From Massilia mucilaginosa (lineage in GTDB: Bacteria > Pseudomonadota > Gammaproteobacteria > Burkholderiales > Burkholderiaceae_D), in NCBI RefSeq assembly GCF_011682145.1, contig NZ_WHJH01000021.1, forward strand, positions 37,945 through 101,944: a stretch of 64,000 bases of DNA. Direction: 5' to 3'. Both the position numbers and the translations under genes were made by a program. Shown here piece by piece: positions 8,542 to 20,169 of this stretch; position 1 is the first letter of the stretch; the number at the start of each line of letters is the position of its first letter. The notes under the pieces were generated by a model, which worked only from the letters and a program-made list of their open reading frames with translations, did no database searches and had not been told where the DNA came from.

Positions 8542-9152
8542 GGTGATTTTCCGCTCCGTTGAATAGTCGATGGCATGCCCGCCTCACGTGCAAAGGCGTG
8601 GCGGCAGGCCTCGGTGGCCTCGATATCGAGGTCGTCCAGCCGCACCGTGCGCGGGCTGTATTCGAACCAGGGCAGCACGGGCGACTGGCGCTTGAGCGTG
8701 ACCTCGTAGGCTTCCTGGCTGGTTTCCCGGTCTTCGACGACATCGACATAGCAGCGCCAACGCGGCGCCAGCTGCTCGGCATGCCGCGCGGCGATGTCGG
8801 CAACGGCGCCCATCAGTCCCATCGCGCCAACGGTGGCGAACAGCAAGCCCGCGATGCCGGGAATCGCGGCAACCGAGCCAAGCAGGTAAGCGAGCACCTT
8901 GGGACGCAGGCGGTAAGCCGACATGCCGAGCACCGCGAAGGCCAGCCAGGCCACAATCGACAAGACCGCATTGAGCGCGGCGCTCGCCGTGGACAGATTG
9001 AGCGCCAGCGCGCCCACCACCACGACGACACTGGCGACGAGCAGCACCAACATGCGGCGCTGCACCGGCGGCGCCTGCCGCGACAGAAACCAGGCCGCCA
9101 CCGGGCTGGCAAAGGGCGTAGCGAGCAAGGCGCAGAAAAACAGCCAGAACAC
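8538..9152 (-). CDS. Hypothetical inner-membrane protein, first gene of SUKH cassette
   Basis: 204 residues. The first ~125 residues form about four hydrophobic helices (MFWLFFCALLATPF; LVLLVASVVVVVGALAL; VLSIVAWLAFAVLGM; VLAYLLGSVAAIPGIAGLLF). A soluble domain of ~75 residues with charged and aromatic residues follows. Its stop overlaps the SUKH start by ATGA. The family is not recognised. The arrangement would fit an envelope-anchored partner of the SUKH protein. Confidence 0.75.
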   Translation of the reverse strand: MFWLFFCALLATPFASPVAAWFLSRQAPPVQRRMLVLLVASVVVVVGALALNLSTASAALNAVLSIVAWLAFAVLGMSAYRLRPKVLAYLLGSVAAIPGIAGLLFATVGAMGLMGAVADIAARHAEQLAPRWRCYVDVVEDRETSQEAYEVTLKRQSPVLPWFEYSPRTVRLDDLDIEATEACRHAFAREAGMPSTIQRSGKSP

Positions 9153-9195
9153 GACGCGAGCGCCGGATCAGCAAGCGCCGGCGCCGCTCGTCACG

Positions 9196-10128
9196 TCAGC
9201 CCGCCAGGTTGGCAAACAGCGGCGTGGACAGATAACGTTCGCCGAACGACGGGATGATCGTCACGATCACCTTGCCCGCGTTTTCGGGACGGCGCGCCAC
9301 CTGGATCGCGGCCCACAATGCCGCACCCGACGAAATGCCGACCAGCAGCCCTTCTTCGCGCGCGGCTGCGCGCGCGGTCTCGAAGGCGGCGTCGTTGCTC
9401 ACGCAAATGACTTCGTCGAAGGCGGCGCGGTTGAGCACCTGCGGCACGAAACCGGCGCCGATGCCCTGGATCGGGTGCGGCCCCTTGCTGCCCTTGGACA
9501 GCACGGGCGAGGCTTCCGGCTCGACCGCGATGGCCTGGAAGCCCGGTTTGCGCGCCTTGAGCACTTCGCCCACGCCGGTAATGGTGCCGCCGGTGCCGAC
9601 GCCAGCGACCAGGATATCGACCTTGCCGTCGGTGTCGCGCCAGATTTCTTCGGCCGTGGTACGGCGGTGCACATCGGGGTTGGCGGGATTGTTGAACTGC
9701 TGCGGCATGAAGTAGTTGGGATTGGCCGCCACCAGTTCTTCGGCCACCTTGATGGCGCCGAGCATGCCTTCCGGCCCCGGGGTGAGCACCAGCTCGGCGC
9801 CATAGGCGCGCAACAGCATGCGCCGCTCGCTGCTCATGGTTTCGGGCATGACCAGCTTGCAGCGATAGCCGCGCGCCGCGCACACCATGGCCAGCGCGAT
9901 GCCGGTGTTGCCGCTGGTGGGTTCGACGATGACGGTGTCCGGCCCGATCTTGCCGGCCGCCTCGGCCGCTTCGACCATGGCCAGGCCGATCCGGTCCTTG
10001 ACGCTGTGGGCCGGATTGTAGAACTCCAGCTTGGCGAGGATGTCGGCACCGGCGCCCTGCGCCAGTTTGCGGATCCGGACCAGCGGGGTATTACCGATCA
10101 ACTCAGTGACGTCGTTTGCGATTCTCAT
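9196..10128 (-). CDS. cysK: Cysteine synthase A (O-acetylserine sulfhydrylase)
   Basis: 310 residues from ATG 10128, where GGGAGA sits 6 nt upstream; a GTG two codons earlier would abut that site. A PLP enzyme that makes cysteine from O-acetylserine and sulfide. The PLP lysine is in the motif HSVKDRIG, the substrate loop is [10 protein letters not shown], and the phosphate-binding glycine loop is [10 protein letters not shown]. Length matches CysK. It stands alone, separated from the FKBP gene upstream by an inverted repeat. Confidence 0.96.
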   Translation of the reverse strand: MRIANDVTELIGNTPLVRIRKLAQGAGADILAKLEFYNPAHSVKDRIGLAMVEAAEAAGKIGPDTVIVEPTSGNTGIALAMVCAARGYRCKLVMPETMSSERRMLLRAYGAELVLTPGPEGMLGAIKVAEELVAANPNYFMPQQFNNPANPDVHRRTTAEEIWRDTDGKVDILVAGVGTGGTITGVGEVLKARKPGFQAIAVEPEASPVLSKGSKGPHPIQGIGAGFVPQVLNRAAFDEVICVSNDAAFETARAAAREEGLLVGISSGAALWAAIQVARRPENAGKVIVTIIPSFGERYLSTPLFANLAG

Positions 10129-10159
10129 GCTCACTCTCCCGCTGTGATGGATTGGACAT

Positions 10160-10332
10160 AGAGCCTATCACGGTAGGCCGGCGTCGCAGTTGGCGCGCCT
10201 GGCAGACGGGGGCGGCGTTGTTCGTCGTTGCATGGCTAGCCATGCGGCCTCCTCACGCCTTGCCCGCGCCAGCCATGCATCGCCTACGCGCACGTCGCCC
10301 CCTGCTTCCCCCGGCCTACCGAAATAGGCTCT
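10160..10332. repeat. Inverted-repeat element between FKBP gene and cysK
   Basis: The 22-base end at 10160-10181 (AGAGCCTATCACGGTAGGCC...) is the reverse complement of 10311-10332 with two mismatches. A perfect 16-base palindrome, GCATGGCTAGCCATGC, lies inside at 10230-10245. The element begins at the last codon of the FKBP gene, so it may act as its transcript end. It looks like a small non-coding dispersed repeat (MITE- or REP-like). Confidence 0.6.
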
Positions 10333-10913
10333 TACTTGACGTTAACAAGTTCCACGTCGAAGATCAAATCGGCATCCGGCGGAATGCCGCCGCCTGGCGC
10401 GCCGCGCTTGCCGTAGCCAAGGTAGCTCGGGATGATCAGGGTGCGCTTGCCGCCCACTTTCATGCCCAGTACGCCCTGGTCCCAGCCCTTGATCACGCGC
10501 CCGGTGCCGAGCACGAATTCGAGCGGCGCGCCGCGCGTGAGCGAGGAGTCGAACTGGCGGCCGCGCTGGCGCGTCGCCATCGGCTTGTACAGCCAGCCGG
10601 TGTAGTGCACGAATACCTTGCTGCCGGCGGTCGCTTCGGCGCCGGTGCCGACCTTGGTGTCGGTGGCGACCAGCGGATCGAGAACCGGCTCGGCCAGCAC
10701 CACGGTGCCTGGCGGCGTGGCAGGCTGGGCTTGCGCGGGCGGCTGGGGCGTGGCGGCAGGCGCCGCAGGGGCGGCCGGTGCGTCAGCCGCCGGTGGGGTG
10801 GCTGGCACGGTCGCTGCCGCTGGCGTCTCGGGAGCGGGCGGCGTCTGGCCGGCGGCCTGGGCCATCGATGCCGCGGCGGCGCACATCAGGAATACGGAAA
10901 TAGGACGGCGCAT
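10332..10913 (-). CDS. Secreted FKBP-type peptidyl-prolyl cis-trans isomerase
   Basis: 193 residues. A signal peptide (residues 1-20, ending AQA) precedes a ~45-residue Ala/Pro-rich spacer and one FKBP domain from about residue 75. Typical motifs are VHYTGWL, FDSS, FVLGTGRVIKGWDQGV and GGIPPDADLIFDVELV. It should fold proline-containing proteins in the periplasm. A basic insert near residues 110-120 (KPMATRQRGRQFDSS) is common in this beta-proteobacterial subtype. It is monocistronic between tcdA and cysK. Confidence 0.92.
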   Translation of the reverse strand: MRRPISVFLMCAAAASMAQAAGQTPPAPETPAAATVPATPPAADAPAAPAAPAATPQPPAQAQPATPPGTVVLAEPVLDPLVATDTKVGTGAEATAGSKVFVHYTGWLYKPMATRQRGRQFDSSLTRGAPLEFVLGTGRVIKGWDQGVLGMKVGGKRTLIIPSYLGYGKRGAPGGGIPPDADLIFDVELVNVK

Positions 10914-10973
10914 GATGTGATCTCTTTCAGTAAGATTCAGTGAACAACGGTCAAACTGGGTAATTCTGCAACG

Positions 10974-11837
10974 CTATGATAGCAAGGCCTCGGGCGCCTG
11001 CACAGAAGGCGCGTGAATCGCACTGTCGGCAAGACGGCGCAGCAGGTGGCCGGCGGCGACCATGCCGAAGGTCGCGGTGACGACCATGCTCGATCCGAAG
11101 CCGGCGCAGTTCAGGCCGGTGATGCCGTCGCCGTCGCCGTCGCCATCTACGCTGCAGCTATCGCCTTCGGGCATGGTCAGCGGTTCCATCGAAAAGACGG
11201 CATCGACGTTGAACTTGGTTTTCAGGCTGCGCGGGAAGCCGTAGTCGTTGCGCAAGCGCTTGCGCACCATTTTCAGCAGCGGCTCCTGTTCGGTTTTGGA
11301 CAGGTCGCGCAGTTCGATGCGGGTCGGGTCGGTCTTGCCGCCGGCGCTGCCGATGATCACCATCGGCAACTGATGGTCGCGGCAGTACGCGATCAGCGCG
11401 GCCTTGGCCTTGACGTTGTCGATGGCGTCGACCACGTAGTCGTACTGGTGGGCGCCGATCATCTGGTCGAGGTTGCCCGGATCGATGAACTCTTCGATCA
11501 GATTGACCTTGCAGAAGGGGTTGATCTGGGCGATGCGCTCGGCCAGCGCGCCGATCTTGGCCTGGCCGACGGTGTCGGTGAGGGCCTGGATCTGGCGGTT
11601 GATGTTCGATTCGGCCACGTTGTCGAGGTCGATCAGGGTGAGCTGGCCGATGGCCGAACGCGCCAGCGCCTCGACGATCCAGGAGCCGACGCCGCCGACG
11701 CCGATCACGCACACATGGGCGCAGCGGAAGCGCGCCAGCGCGGCGTCGCCGTACAGGCGGCCGATGCCGCCGAAGCGGCGCTCGAAGTCGACCTCGCTGG
11801 TATCGAGGGGAAGTGAGGGGATAGTGATGGTATTCAT
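10974..11837 (-). CDS. tcdA: tRNA threonylcarbamoyladenosine dehydratase
   Basis: 287 residues. An E1-like ThiF-fold ATPase that cyclises the t6A modification at position 37 of tRNAs. The start [10 protein letters not shown], the nucleotide-binding loop [16 protein letters not shown], and [13 protein letters not shown] are diagnostic. The later C-terminal Cys-containing segment is present. An acidic low-complexity run DGDGDGDG near residue 233 is encoded by a GTCGCC repeat (about 11127-11149) and may be variable in length. It probably pairs functionally with the tsaC/sua5 gene at 26.8-27.8 kb, though the two are not linked. Confidence 0.93.
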   Translation of the reverse strand: MNTITIPSLPLDTSEVDFERRFGGIGRLYGDAALARFRCAHVCVIGVGGVGSWIVEALARSAIGQLTLIDLDNVAESNINRQIQALTDTVGQAKIGALAERIAQINPFCKVNLIEEFIDPGNLDQMIGAHQYDYVVDAIDNVKAKAALIAYCRDHQLPMVIIGSAGGKTDPTRIELRDLSKTEQEPLLKMVRKRLRNDYGFPRSLKTKFNVDAVFSMEPLTMPEGDSCSVDGDGDGDGITGLNCAGFGSSMVVTATFGMVAAGHLLRRLADSAIHAPSVQAPEALLS

Positions 11838-11914
11838 GCCGCCATTTTAACGGACGCGGCCGGACAGACTGCTCTAAAATGACCGGTATGTTCCCGATGG
11901 CGGTGACGTCACTC

Positions 11915-12004
11915 CGTCGTTCCCGCGCAAGCGGGAACCCAAGTTCGTTCCGCTGCCATTGGCGGTTCGACAAAACTTGGGTTCCCGCCCGCGCGGGAAC
12001 GACG
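11915..12004. repeat. 90-bp inverted-repeat element upstream of the hemerythrin-PdxH gene
   Basis: Two 31-base arms (11915-11945 and 11974-12004) are near-perfect inverted repeats. Each arm itself contains a smaller palindrome, GTTCCCGCGC and GCGGGAAC. The 28-base centre is also partly self-complementary. It lies 81 bases upstream of the next start codon. The frame through it encodes the SRAGGNPS / WVPACAGT type of peptide often seen in spurious ORFs, so any extended protein start here should be distrusted. Confidence 0.75.
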
Positions 12005-12085
12005 CTGTTGAGTGTAACGAATAACGCGAAAGCGCATGTCAACGCCACCAGGGTATTTACCACCAGCCACAAGCGAGAAATCTCC

Positions 12086-13300
12086 ATGAGCTACGCCCTG
12101 CCCGACAGCGCCCCCGGTTTCGACCAGCCGATCGCGGTGCTGAAACACTGCCACGACCGCATCCGCAAACAGCTGGCGACCCTGGAAAAATTGCTGCCGC
12201 ACCTGGCCAGCCACGGCGCCGACGACGAAGCGCGCCAGGCCGCGCGCGCGGTGATGAAATATTTCGACCAGGCCGCCCCGCTCCATCACGAAGACGAAGA
12301 ACAGAACCTGGTGCCGATGCTGCGCAGCACCGCCAGCGGCGCCGACGCCGACCTGCTGACCGAACTCGTGCCCGGCATCCTCGACGAGCACCGCCAGATG
12401 GACGGCATGTGGCAAGACTTGCACGAGCAACTTTCCGCCATCGCCGACGGCAGCGCCGCGCTGCTGCGCGAGCACGACGTGCAGCGCTTTGCCGCCATGT
12501 ACCGCGCCCATATGGAGCGCGAGGAAGGCCACATCGCGCCGATGGCCAAGCGCCTGTTCAGTGCCGGGCAGATGGCAACTCTGGGCCAGGCGATGCGGCA
12601 ACGGCGCGGCATCGCGCCCACCGCCGCCCCGGCAGCCACGGCGGCGGAGCCAGCGTCCAGCGGCGACGCCGTGGCCAGCCTGCGCAAGGATTACGGCCAG
12701 GCCAGCCTGAGCGAGAACGACGTGGCCGACGATCCGTTCGTGCAATTTACGACCTGGTTCGAGGAAGCGCTCAAGGCCCAGGTCAACGAGCCGAACGCGA
12801 TGAGCGTGGCGACCGTGGACGAACAGGGCCGGCCCACCTCGCGCATCGTGCTGATCAAGCAGTTCGATCCGCGCGGCTTTACCTGGTACACCAACTACAA
12901 CAGCCAGAAGGGCCGCCAGCTGGCCGGCAACCCGCATGCGGCATTACTGTTCTTTTGGACGGAACTCGAACGCCAGATCCGGATCGAAGGGAAGGTAGAG
13001 CGCACTTCTGCGGAAGAAAGCGACAAGTATTTCCACAGCCGTCCGCTGAAAAGCCGGCTGGCTGCGATTGCGTCCGCGCAAAGCGAGCCAATCGCCAATC
13101 GCGGCGCGCTGGAACAGAACTATGACGCTGTAGCCAAGCAATACGGCGAGGAGCCGCCACGTCCCGACAACTGGGGCGGCTTCCGCCTGGTACCCGAACG
13201 GATCGAGTTCTGGCAGGGACGCCGCTCGCGCTTTCACGACCGCATCGTGTACACGCTGCAAAGCGACGGCAGCTGGGCGCGCGAACGGTTGCAACCTTAA
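12086..13300 (+). CDS. pdxH: Fusion: hemerythrin-like (HHE) domain + pyridoxamine 5'-phosphate oxidase
   Basis: 404 residues from ATG 12086; the open frame extends upstream only through a repeat. Residues 1-175 are a four-helix HHE cation-binding domain with metal-ligand candidates H23, H67/H68, E69, H102, H142, E146 and H149. A 20-residue Ala/Pro linker leads to a full-length PdxH (about 195-404) with [40 protein letters not shown] and the terminal RFHDRIVY. PdxH oxidises PNP/PMP to PLP with FMN and O2, forming H2O2. An internal GTG at residue 196 could give a stand-alone enzyme, but its ribosome binding site is weak. The fusion is one uninterrupted frame. The HHE domain might sense or bind O2 or iron; that is inference. 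Confidence 0.88.
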   Translation: MSYALPDSAPGFDQPIAVLKHCHDRIRKQLATLEKLLPHLASHGADDEARQAARAVMKYFDQAAPLHHEDEEQNLVPMLRSTASGADADLLTELVPGILDEHRQMDGMWQDLHEQLSAIADGSAALLREHDVQRFAAMYRAHMEREEGHIAPMAKRLFSAGQMATLGQAMRQRRGIAPTAAPAATAAEPASSGDAVASLRKDYGQASLSENDVADDPFVQFTTWFEEALKAQVNEPNAMSVATVDEQGRPTSRIVLIKQFDPRGFTWYTNYNSQKGRQLAGNPHAALLFFWTELERQIRIEGKVERTSAEESDKYFHSRPLKSRLAAIASAQSEPIANRGALEQNYDAVAKQYGEEPPRPDNWGGFRLVPERIEFWQGRRSRFHDRIVYTLQSDGSWARERLQP

Positions 13301-13349
13301 CGGCCGGTGTGCACGCACACGGGCCGGCAACGATCGTCCGGAGGTGTGC

Positions 13350-14711
13350 GTGTTCAACCAGATCAGACTGAGGGCCTGGAGCGAAGGACTGCGCAGCCAG
13401 CCCTCGCTTCCTTTGCGGGTGGAGCTGTGGAACGGGCAGCGCTTCGATTTCTCGCCCGATCCACCGCGCGTGACCGTGCGTGTGCCGCGCGCCAGTGCGC
13501 TGCGCCACCTGCTGTCGCCATCGCTGTACAAGTTGGGCCGCGCGTATGTGGAAGGCGTGATCGACGTCAGCGGGCGCGCCAACGACATGATTGCCGTGGT
13601 CAATGCGCTGGCCGCCAATTCGCTGGCCGGCAACATGCGCGGGGCGCTGCCCGCACTCGGGCTGGACCGCCTGTTCGGCGCAATCGGCGGGGCGCTAGGC
13701 GACGCACTAGGCGACGCACTTGCCGGCAGCCACACGCGCAAGCGCGATGCGCAGGCGGTGCGCTATCACTACGATGTGTCCAACGAGTTCTACGGCGCCT
13801 GGCTCGATCCGAACATGGTGTATTCGTGCGCCTACTTTGAGAACGGCAACGAAACCCTGGCCGAGGCGCAGCTCAAGAAAATCGACCATATCCTCAACAA
13901 GATCGGCGTGCGGCCGGGGCATCGCCTGCTCGACATCGGCTGCGGCTGGGGCGCGCTGGCGATCCGGGCGGCTCAGCGGCACGGGGCGCGCTGCGTCGGC
14001 ATCACCCTGTCCGACAACCAGGCGCGGCTGGCGCGCGAGCAGGTCGCGCGGGCCGGCCTGACAGGCCAGGTCGAGATCCGCCTGCAGGACTACCGCGACG
14101 TCGGCGGCCAGTTCGACCGCATCACCAGCGTGGGCATGTTCGAGCATGTGGGGGTGCGCCAGCTGCCGGCGTATTTTCGCCGCATGGCGACGCTGCTCAC
14201 GTCCGACGGGGTGGCGATGAACCACGGGCTGACCAGCACCAGTCCGGACAGTCACGGCGTGCCGCACGGAGGCGGCGAATTCATCAGCCGGTATGTGTTT
14301 CCGCACGGAGAGCTGGCGCACCTGGGCACGGTCATCAAGACCATGCAGGAAGGCGGGCTGGAGGTGCGCGATGTGGAAAACCTGCGGCGCCATTACGCGC
14401 GCACCTGCGCCCTGTGGACCGACAATTTCGAGGCGAACAGCGAGCGCATCAAAGGCTTGACCGATGCGCGCCGCTTTCGCATCTGGCAGGTGTACCTGGC
14501 CGGGTGCACGCATGCGTTCACGCATGACTGGATCAGTTTGTACCAGATCGTGTGCGGCAAGGCGGGGCGCGATCCGGCGGCGCTACCGTGGTCGCGCCGC
14601 TACATGTATGCGCAGGCAGGAAGGCGTCCATGCTCTCTGAAGACACTCCTGGGGATGCCCGGCAGGAGTAGCGTGGCGCCACTCCCGTTCCGGCGCGCCC
14701 GATTACTTTAG
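13350..14711 (+). CDS. Cyclopropane-fatty-acyl-phospholipid synthase family methyltransferase
   Basis: 453 residues from GTG 13350, with GGAGG 5 nt upstream; GTG 13344 is less well placed. The N-terminal lipid-binding region is followed by VRYHYDVSNEFYGAWLDPNMVYSCAYF, then the SAM-binding loop LLDIGCGWGALAIRAA and the YRDVGGQFDRITSVGMFEHVG block. The family transfers a methylene from S-adenosylmethionine to membrane lipid double bonds. The last ~30 residues after SRRYMY are basic and proline-rich and look non-conserved. The 3' end overlaps the convergent gene by 9 bases. Confidence 0.88.
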   Translation: MFNQIRLRAWSEGLRSQPSLPLRVELWNGQRFDFSPDPPRVTVRVPRASALRHLLSPSLYKLGRAYVEGVIDVSGRANDMIAVVNALAANSLAGNMRGALPALGLDRLFGAIGGALGDALGDALAGSHTRKRDAQAVRYHYDVSNEFYGAWLDPNMVYSCAYFENGNETLAEAQLKKIDHILNKIGVRPGHRLLDIGCGWGALAIRAAQRHGARCVGITLSDNQARLAREQVARAGLTGQVEIRLQDYRDVGGQFDRITSVGMFEHVGVRQLPAYFRRMATLLTSDGVAMNHGLTSTSPDSHGVPHGGGEFISRYVFPHGELAHLGTVIKTMQEGGLEVRDVENLRRHYARTCALWTDNFEANSERIKGLTDARRFRIWQVYLAGCTHAFTHDWISLYQIVCGKAGRDPAALPWSRRYMYAQAGRRPCSLKTLLGMPGRSSVAPLPFRRARLL

Positions 14712-15059
14712 TTTGAGCTTGGCGTTTTTGGCGGCCTCGTCTTCGCCCTGGCGCGCTATCGATCTGGCATCCGTGCCAAACGACGATCCGCCATGCGATT
14801 CGTGCCCCATATCGTCCGGCAGTGCCCGCGACGACTGGTCCTGCGCCCCGAATGGCTGCTGGGCGCCCTCGTGCACGACCAGGCAGGCCAGCCCCGGCAC
14901 CACGTTAAGCGGCTGGTAGCCGCTATTTCCGGCCATTGCCACGACGTTATACACGGGAACGGCGCTGACATTCTTGCCCAGCACCGATTTGATCTGCGCC
15001 GACTGCTCGCTGCTCAGGGCCAGCCATCCGGCCGGAAAAAATACCTCTGATGAATTCAC
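14703..15059 (-). CDS. Hypothetical protein, N-terminus similar to the adjacent Gly-X-Gln protein
   Basis: 118 residues from GTG 15059, supported by GGGAGC six bases upstream; the longer frame to 15182 is rejected. Residues 11-40 (LALSSEQSAQIKSVLGKNVS) align well with the N-terminus of the next gene (LALNEEQIRQIHALSGQRMT), so the two share a ~35-residue head module. The middle is a mixed hydrophobic segment (PGLACLVVHEGAQQPFG). The tail is polar and ends in Lys/Ala repeats. There is no signal peptide. The function is not recognised. Confidence 0.7.
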   Translation of the reverse strand: MNSSEVFFPAGWLALSSEQSAQIKSVLGKNVSAVPVYNVVAMAGNSGYQPLNVVPGLACLVVHEGAQQPFGAQDQSSRALPDDMGHESHGGSSFGTDARSIARQGEDEAAKNAKLKLK

Positions 15060-15200
15060 AATAATGCTCCCTTGTTGACTCTGTGGTGTTGAAGAAGAAC
15101 GTTGCTGACGCTCGCAGCGCGGCGCGGCGCGCTGCCCGAAAAATGGCCTGGGCAATGCCGGATCACCCAAGCCATGGGACACGCCCGCTACCGGATCAGC

Positions 15201-15806
15201 TTAGTAGCGCTGATATCCCTGCGAACCCGGGAAACCCTGGAAGCCCTGGCCGGGGAAGCCCTGGCCCTGGAAGCCGAACGGTCCCTGGAAGCCCTGCCCA
15301 CCTTGATAACCGAAGGTGCCCTGCGGTCCCTGGTAGCCCTGCTGCCCTACAAAGCTCTGGAATCCGAGCGGCCCGATGAAGCCTTGCGGACCCTGGTAGC
15401 CGAATACTGCCTGCGGCCCCTGGTAGCCTTGCTGTCCCTGGACGCCCTGGAAGCCGAACGGGTTGAAAAAGCCCGCCGGTCCCTGCGCGCCCTGAAAACC
15501 GAACGGTCCGAAGAAACCTTGCGGTCCCTGGAAGCCGACCATCGCCTGCGGCCCCTGGAAGCCGAACGGCCCGACCGAGCCCTGGAAGCCGAGCGGGCCG
15601 ATGACGGCTTGCGTGCCCTGGAAGCCAGCGGACGCTTGCGGCCCCTGGTATCCCTGCCCGCCCTGATAGCCCTGCACCGACTGCGCGCCCTGCACGCCAG
15701 GGAAGTCGGGGACGATCCGGATCGACGTCATCCGTTGTCCGCTAAGGGCGTGAATCTGACGAATCTGTTCTTCGTTCAGCGCTAACACCAAGCCTTGTTC
15801 ATTCAT
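15201..15806 (-). CDS. Collagen-like Gly-X-Gln repeat protein
   Basis: 201 residues from ATG 15806, with AGAGGAG 9 nt upstream. A ~35-residue head (LNEEQIRQIHALSGQRM) precedes about 55 tripeptides in phase to near the C-terminus. Most are G-X-Q, such as GYQ, GPQ and GFQ; others are GPF, GPL and GFF. Breaks such as ASA, AVI, AMV, AVF and SFV also have three residues, so the triplet register is kept. Pro is partly replaced by Gln and aromatic residues, unlike normal collagen. It may form a trimeric helix or a Q/G/aromatic low-complexity assembly. No signal peptide, anchor or sorting motif is visible. The function is unknown. Confidence 0.8.
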   Translation of the reverse strand: MNEQGLVLALNEEQIRQIHALSGQRMTSIRIVPDFPGVQGAQSVQGYQGGQGYQGPQASAGFQGTQAVIGPLGFQGSVGPFGFQGPQAMVGFQGPQGFFGPFGFQGAQGPAGFFNPFGFQGVQGQQGYQGPQAVFGYQGPQGFIGPLGFQSFVGQQGYQGPQGTFGYQGGQGFQGPFGFQGQGFPGQGFQGFPGSQGYQRY

Positions 15807-16082
15807 GTCCGTGCACTCCTCTGGATTTGAAAAAACCCAACAATGACGCGTTGAGAAAAATCGCTTGCGACGTGCGGCGCCTGGCTGGCGTCGGCAACGA
15901 TCGGCAGGCGTGACTTAGAATAAGCTGGCGGCGTTGCCGGGGTACCTGACGATTCGTATAGTGCCTCCCCTATCCGAAATAACAGGCGACAAACGGCCAG
16001 GCGCGGCATCGCGCGCACGGCAATCGTCGAGAAAATGGGAAGGGGAATCAGGCGTTGACGCGGGTAATGCGCCGGCCGCGCG

Positions 16083-18413
<2,331 letters not shown>

Positions 18414-18419
18414 GGCGCC

Positions 18420-19469
18420 TTAGGCCGCGTCCTGGCGCGCGCAATCGCGGAAGCGCTCGCGGATTTCGAGCACCGCCGGCCAGCGCCGCAGCAGCGCGTC
18501 CACGCACTGCGGGTCGAAATGGCTGCCGCTGTTATCAAGCAGGTAGGCGCGCGCCGCGTCCAGGGTCCAGGCGTTCTTGTAGGGGCGCACGCTGGTCAGG
18601 GCGTCGAACACGTCGGCCACGGCGACGATGCGCCCGACCAGCGCAATGGCCTCGCCCTGCAAGCCGTTCGGGTAGCCCTGGCCGTCGAAGCGTTCGTGGT
18701 GGGTGTGGGCGATCACGGCTGCCAGTTGCAGCATGCTCGCTTCGCTCGCCTTGAGGATGTTGTAGCCGATCGCCGCGTGCTGGCGCATGATGTCCATCTC
18801 GTCAGGGTTCAGGCGGCCCGGCTTGAGCAGGATATGGTCGGGCGTGCCGACCTTGCCGATGTCGTGCATCGGCGCGGCGTTGAGGATGCAGGCCTGCTCC
18901 TCGTTCGACAGCCCCAGTTCGGCCGCGATCAGGCAGGAGTAATGGGCCATGCGCTGGATGTGGGCGCCGGTTTCGGGGTCGCGGTATTCGGAGGCGCGGC
19001 ACAGCAGCAGGATGGTTTCCTGCTCGCGCGCGCGCAGTTCGGCGGTGGCCTTGCCCACTTCGCTGGCCAGCCAGCTGGCGCGGCTTTGCAGGGCCAGGGT
19101 GGCGCGCCGCAGTTCGAGCATGTTGCGGGTGCGCGCCAAAAATTCGACCTTGTCGATCGGCTTGATCAGAAAATCGTTGGCGCCGTTTTCCAGCGCGCGG
19201 TGGCGCACTTCGACGTCCTGGCTGGCGGTGACCATCAGCACCGGTGGCCGCTCGCGCGCCTCGCCCCCGAGCGCGGCGATGAAATCGAGTCCGTTCAGGT
19301 CGGGCATCATGTAGTCGAGCACCAGCAGGTCGCAGGGATGGGCGCGGCACCACGCCAGCGCGTCGCGCGCCGACTGGAAGGCCACCGTCTCGACATCGGG
19401 GAGCTTGTCCATCAGGCGCGACATCAGTACCAGGTTGATGTGCGTGTCGTCGACGATGACTACCTTCAT
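18420..19469 (-). CDS. Response regulator with HD-GYP phosphodiesterase domain
   Basis: 349 residues from ATG 19469; the longer frame to 19973 runs through msrA and is rejected. The receiver occupies ~1-120 (IVDDTHIN, VLDYMMPDLNG, and the Lys in LIKPIDK). A short coiled coil joins it to an HD-GYP domain with YRDPETGAHIQRM, HDIGKVGTPD, HTHHERFDGQGYP and DVFDALTSVRPYK. All metal-binding and GYP positions look intact, so it should hydrolyse c-di-GMP. It is 17 bases after msrA and 6 bases before the hybrid kinase gene, which suggests one transcript. Confidence 0.92.
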   Translation of the reverse strand: MKVVIVDDTHINLVLMSRLMDKLPDVETVAFQSARDALAWCRAHPCDLLVLDYMMPDLNGLDFIAALGGEARERPPVLMVTASQDVEVRHRALENGANDFLIKPIDKVEFLARTRNMLELRRATLALQSRASWLASEVGKATAELRAREQETILLLCRASEYRDPETGAHIQRMAHYSCLIAAELGLSNEEQACILNAAPMHDIGKVGTPDHILLKPGRLNPDEMDIMRQHAAIGYNILKASEASMLQLAAVIAHTHHERFDGQGYPNGLQGEAIALVGRIVAVADVFDALTSVRPYKNAWTLDAARAYLLDNSGSHFDPQCVDALLRRWPAVLEIRERFRDCARQDAA

Positions 19470-19486
19470 CGGGGCTCCCGCGCGGC

Positions 19487-20026
<540 letters not shown>

Positions 20027-20130
20027 TGCTCGCTCCGGTTACGGATAGATATAAGAATCACTGTAACGCAAAGCGTGCCCGCATGCACCTGCAATCGATG
20101 CGGCCGGCTGCGCGGGAAAAGCCGGAGGGC

Positions 20131-20148
20131 GCCAAAATTTGGCATAAT
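20131..20148 (+). promoter_or_regulatory. Palindrome and -10-like site upstream of flavin reductase gene
   Basis: GCCAAAATTTGGC (20131-20143) is a perfect 6-1-6 palindrome and runs into CATAAT (20143-20148), a passable -10 box about 22 bases before the start codon. A regulator bound here would block the promoter. No -35 box is convincing. Confidence 0.35.
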
Positions 20149-20169
20149 GTCATAAACCACAGGGCAACA

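Noticed and set aside
11879..12085. N-terminal extension of the hemerythrin-PdxH frame
   Set aside because: It reads through the inverted-repeat element and gives the typical spurious repeat peptide.
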